Positions 5,566 to 7,010 of a DNA stretch of 7,010 nucleotides are shown here, piece by piece. How positions within the stretch are numbered: position 1 is the first letter of the stretch; each line of letters begins with the position of its first letter. Origin of the DNA: an uncultured Oscillospiraceae bacterium (GTDB taxonomy: Bacteria > Bacillota_A > Clostridia > Oscillospirales > Acutalibacteraceae); NCBI GenBank assembly GCA_905211185.1, contig CAJLZR010000043.1:1-7010 (forward strand). The letters are read 5' to 3'. Below the pieces are notes generated by a model. It made no database searches. It was given only the letters and a program-made list of their open reading frames with translations, and was not told the origin of the DNA. The position numbers were made by a program, and so were the translations under genes.

Positions 5566-6807
5566 ATGAAATTTAAAAAGATTAGTTTTATAAGTTTAAT
5601 TATAGTTTTTATAGTTTCCGTTTTTGGAATTTTTTCAAATGCAGAAGCAAAGCGTTACAAGTTTGGCATAAATCATAGCTGCCAAATTCTTGGTAATAAA
5701 GATCAGTTTACCATAGATTTAAATCTTATAGGAAGGCGTAACGATTATTCAAGACTAGGCAATTTTATTTTAAAAATAAAATTTAGTAATAACCTATTTG
5801 ATTTTAAAGAAATTATACCAAGCGAAAGCATATCAGAAAAAGATATAAGCATAGAATATTTTGACGACGGAATAGAAATAAAATTCAATCCACTAAAACC
5901 ACGGGTTGTATTACTATCTAATAGTTTTTCAGAAATTTATAAAGTTTCTTTCGTTTGCAAGTCAGATAGTTGCTGCCAATCATATTTTCAAACGGATATA
6001 ATCGATTGCAAAACAAGAAAGCAACTTCTATCCGAGTTTACGGAAGTTACCATACACAATGACATACCAACTCCAAATAATGCCACTAAAATAAGTGCCC
6101 CTTCCAATTCAAATAAAAGCCGTCCTCAAAACTGCCCACCTTGTGATTGCCGTTTAAAATCTATAATTCCAAGTATCGGAGCTTTAAGTCCATCGTTTGA
6201 CCCAAATATTTCAAAATATAAAATGGAAGTGCCAAGGGAAGTACAAGAAATTTACTTTGATGTGGTGCCTATAAGTAAAAACACGCAAGTAAAAGTCAGC
6301 AAACACAAACTGGGCGCACCGGGGTCGATTACGTACATAAATATTATAGCTAAAAACAAAACCCAAAGTTTATCCTATTTGATCGAAATAAAAAGAAGTG
6401 TGAATTCGTCCGAAACCGAATACAGTGATAAAGTTTCCAAACACAATAAAGCAAAAAACGAATCCGCATGCAGCGATACTGACTCCGAAAATTCAAAACA
6501 CACATCTAAAAAACATCGCAGCAAAGCATATAAAAATCATAAACACTCAAAATCCAAAAATTCCAAAGAAGAAACCGACGAAGAAGAATTTGATGAAGAT
6601 GAAGAAAACTCGGATGATAATAAAATCGAAAATGAAGGTCAAATCATCCAATCATCTTTAAAAAACAATAAGATTTATTGGATAGTCACCTTTATTATTT
6701 TAGTGTTATCTGCTGCTGTATATTTATTTTTTAAAAGAAAATCACATTTGCAAGAAATTACTGACGATACCTCCAAAAACGACTTTAACAATTTTTTTGA
6801 AAAATAG
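5566..6807 (+). CDS. Secreted, membrane-anchored protein with a cadherin-like beta-sandwich domain
   Basis: A 413-residue surface protein of unknown function. Residues 1-28 are a clear signal peptide (basic KFKK start, hydrophobic 8-22, likely cleavage after NAEA). About 36-165 is a beta-rich domain that loosely resembles cohesin-type modules (alternating strands around KIKFSNNLFDF, 70-80), a weak call. A short linker holds the cysteine cluster NCPPCDC (189-195). Residues 197-277 fit the bacterial cadherin-like beta-sandwich pattern: L-x-S, then G-A-L-S-P-S-F-D-P (205-213), a Tyr at 218 and a final strand SYLIEIKR. A charged linker follows, first Lys/His/Ser-rich (about 287-334), then strongly acidic (336-351). 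One membrane helix (370-389) and a 24-residue cytoplasmic tail end the protein. The layout implies an extracellular head on a charged stalk. It holds nine cysteines. No catalytic motif or sortase signal is seen. The start has AAGGAA 8 bases upstream. Confidence 0.78.
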   Translation: MKFKKISFISLIIVFIVSVFGIFSNAEAKRYKFGINHSCQILGNKDQFTIDLNLIGRRNDYSRLGNFILKIKFSNNLFDFKEIIPSESISEKDISIEYFDDGIEIKFNPLKPRVVLLSNSFSEIYKVSFVCKSDSCCQSYFQTDIIDCKTRKQLLSEFTEVTIHNDIPTPNNATKISAPSNSNKSRPQNCPPCDCRLKSIIPSIGALSPSFDPNISKYKMEVPREVQEIYFDVVPISKNTQVKVSKHKLGAPGSITYINIIAKNKTQSLSYLIEIKRSVNSSETEYSDKVSKHNKAKNESACSDTDSENSKHTSKKHRSKAYKNHKHSKSKNSKEETDEEEFDEDEENSDDNKIENEGQIIQSSLKNNKIYWIVTFIILVLSAAVYLFFKRKSHLQEITDDTSKNDFNNFFEK

Positions 6808-6813
6808 TATAAT
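6785..6813 (+). promoter_or_regulatory. Predicted sigma-A promoter of tadA
   Basis: TTAACA (6785-6790) and TATAAT (6808-6813) are 17 bases apart and match the consensus at 5/6 and 6/6 positions. The -35 lies within the last codons of the surface-protein gene and the -10 directly follows its stop codon. The start would be near 6820. Confidence 0.65.
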
Positions 6814-6851
6814 AACCTCTGAAATGATTGTTTAAAAAGGTAGTATATAAA

Positions 6852-7010
6852 ATGATGAAAAAAGATTATGATGAAAAATTTATGTTGGAAGCGCTAAAGG
6901 AAGCGAAAAAATCAGCAGATGAACTCGAAGTTCCCGTCGGAGCGGTAATAGTCTATGAAAACGAAATAGTAGCCAGAGGTAGAAATCATAGAGAAACACA
7001 CAAAAATGCT
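6852..7010 (+). CDS. tadA: tRNA-specific adenosine deaminase TadA, N-terminal fragment
   Basis: The first 53 codons of a gene that runs past the window edge. TadA is the essential zinc deaminase that converts A34 to inosine in the anticodon of tRNA-Arg(ACG). The visible part matches the family closely: FMLEALKEAKKSA (10-22), EVPVGAVIV (26-34), and IVARGRNHRE (39-48). The sequence stops at KNA, where homologues continue with HAE, so the zinc-binding His and catalytic Glu would be the next codons and cannot be seen. AAAGG (6836-6840) is 11 bases before the ATG at 6852; a second ATG follows at 6855, and either could be used. It begins 44 bases after the surface-protein gene, with its own promoter. 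Confidence 0.92.
   Translation, partial: MMKKDYDEKFMLEALKEAKKSADELEVPVGAVIVYENEIVARGRNHRETHKNA

Noticed and set aside
6425..6661. 78-codon frame rich in Lys, Asn and Ile within the surface-protein gene
   Set aside because: Out-of-frame reading of the A-rich charged stalk; the skewed composition follows from the DNA.
1..7010. CRISPR array, tRNA, rRNA, insertion sequence or attachment site
   Set aside because: No direct-repeat series, cloverleaf, transposase fragment or long terminal repeat was seen on either strand.

Overview
The window looks like Firmicutes DNA, but probably not from one genome. Composition and gene content split it into two or three blocks. Bases 1-266 are about 55% GC by my count of the first 240 bases, and carry the end of a calcium/sodium-type antiporter. 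Bases about 267-1221 hold a leader and rpsB, a ribosomal protein S2 of Clostridia type (Lachnospiraceae-like to my eye), of intermediate GC. Bases about 1222-7010 are AT-rich (roughly one third GC) and carry a standard low-GC clostridial gene set. I place the organism of the last block in Clostridia because of the rlmN-stp-prkC order, a DUF4364-type protein and strong A+T bias. I cannot name a genus.

Layout: partial antiporter (+, 3-266); weak terminator-like hairpin, promoter and structured leader (304-456); rpsB (+, 466-1221); then on the minus strand, read right to left, mscS-type channel (5492-4707), DUF4364-type winged-helix protein (4655-4107), rlmN (4004-2967), PP2C phosphatase stp/prpC (2942-2214) and Hanks-type kinase prkC (from 2186, genuine part ending near 1222). 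Divergent from mscS is a gene for a secreted, membrane-anchored beta-sandwich protein (+, 5566-6807), followed by the start of tadA (+, 6852 to the window end).

How the genes work together: rlmN, stp and prkC form a tight operon behind a perfect-consensus promoter (TTGACA-16-TATAAT). Stp and PrkC are the opposing phosphatase and kinase of the Firmicutes cell-envelope signalling pair; RlmN methylates 23S rRNA and tRNA. mscS and the anchored surface protein share a 73-bp divergent promoter region. tadA has its own good promoter inside the end of the surface-protein gene.

The most important point for a reader is the junction near 1217-1233. The kinase stops being kinase exactly where rpsB ends; its last 55 codons are the antisense of rpsB, and its membrane and PASTA parts are missing. 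rpsB in turn lacks the usual downstream tsf. This is best read as a chimeric join (assembly, amplification or, less likely, a real rearrangement), and not as a new overlapping-gene system. I found no mobile element, CRISPR array, tRNA or rRNA. The least characterised gene is the 413-residue surface protein.
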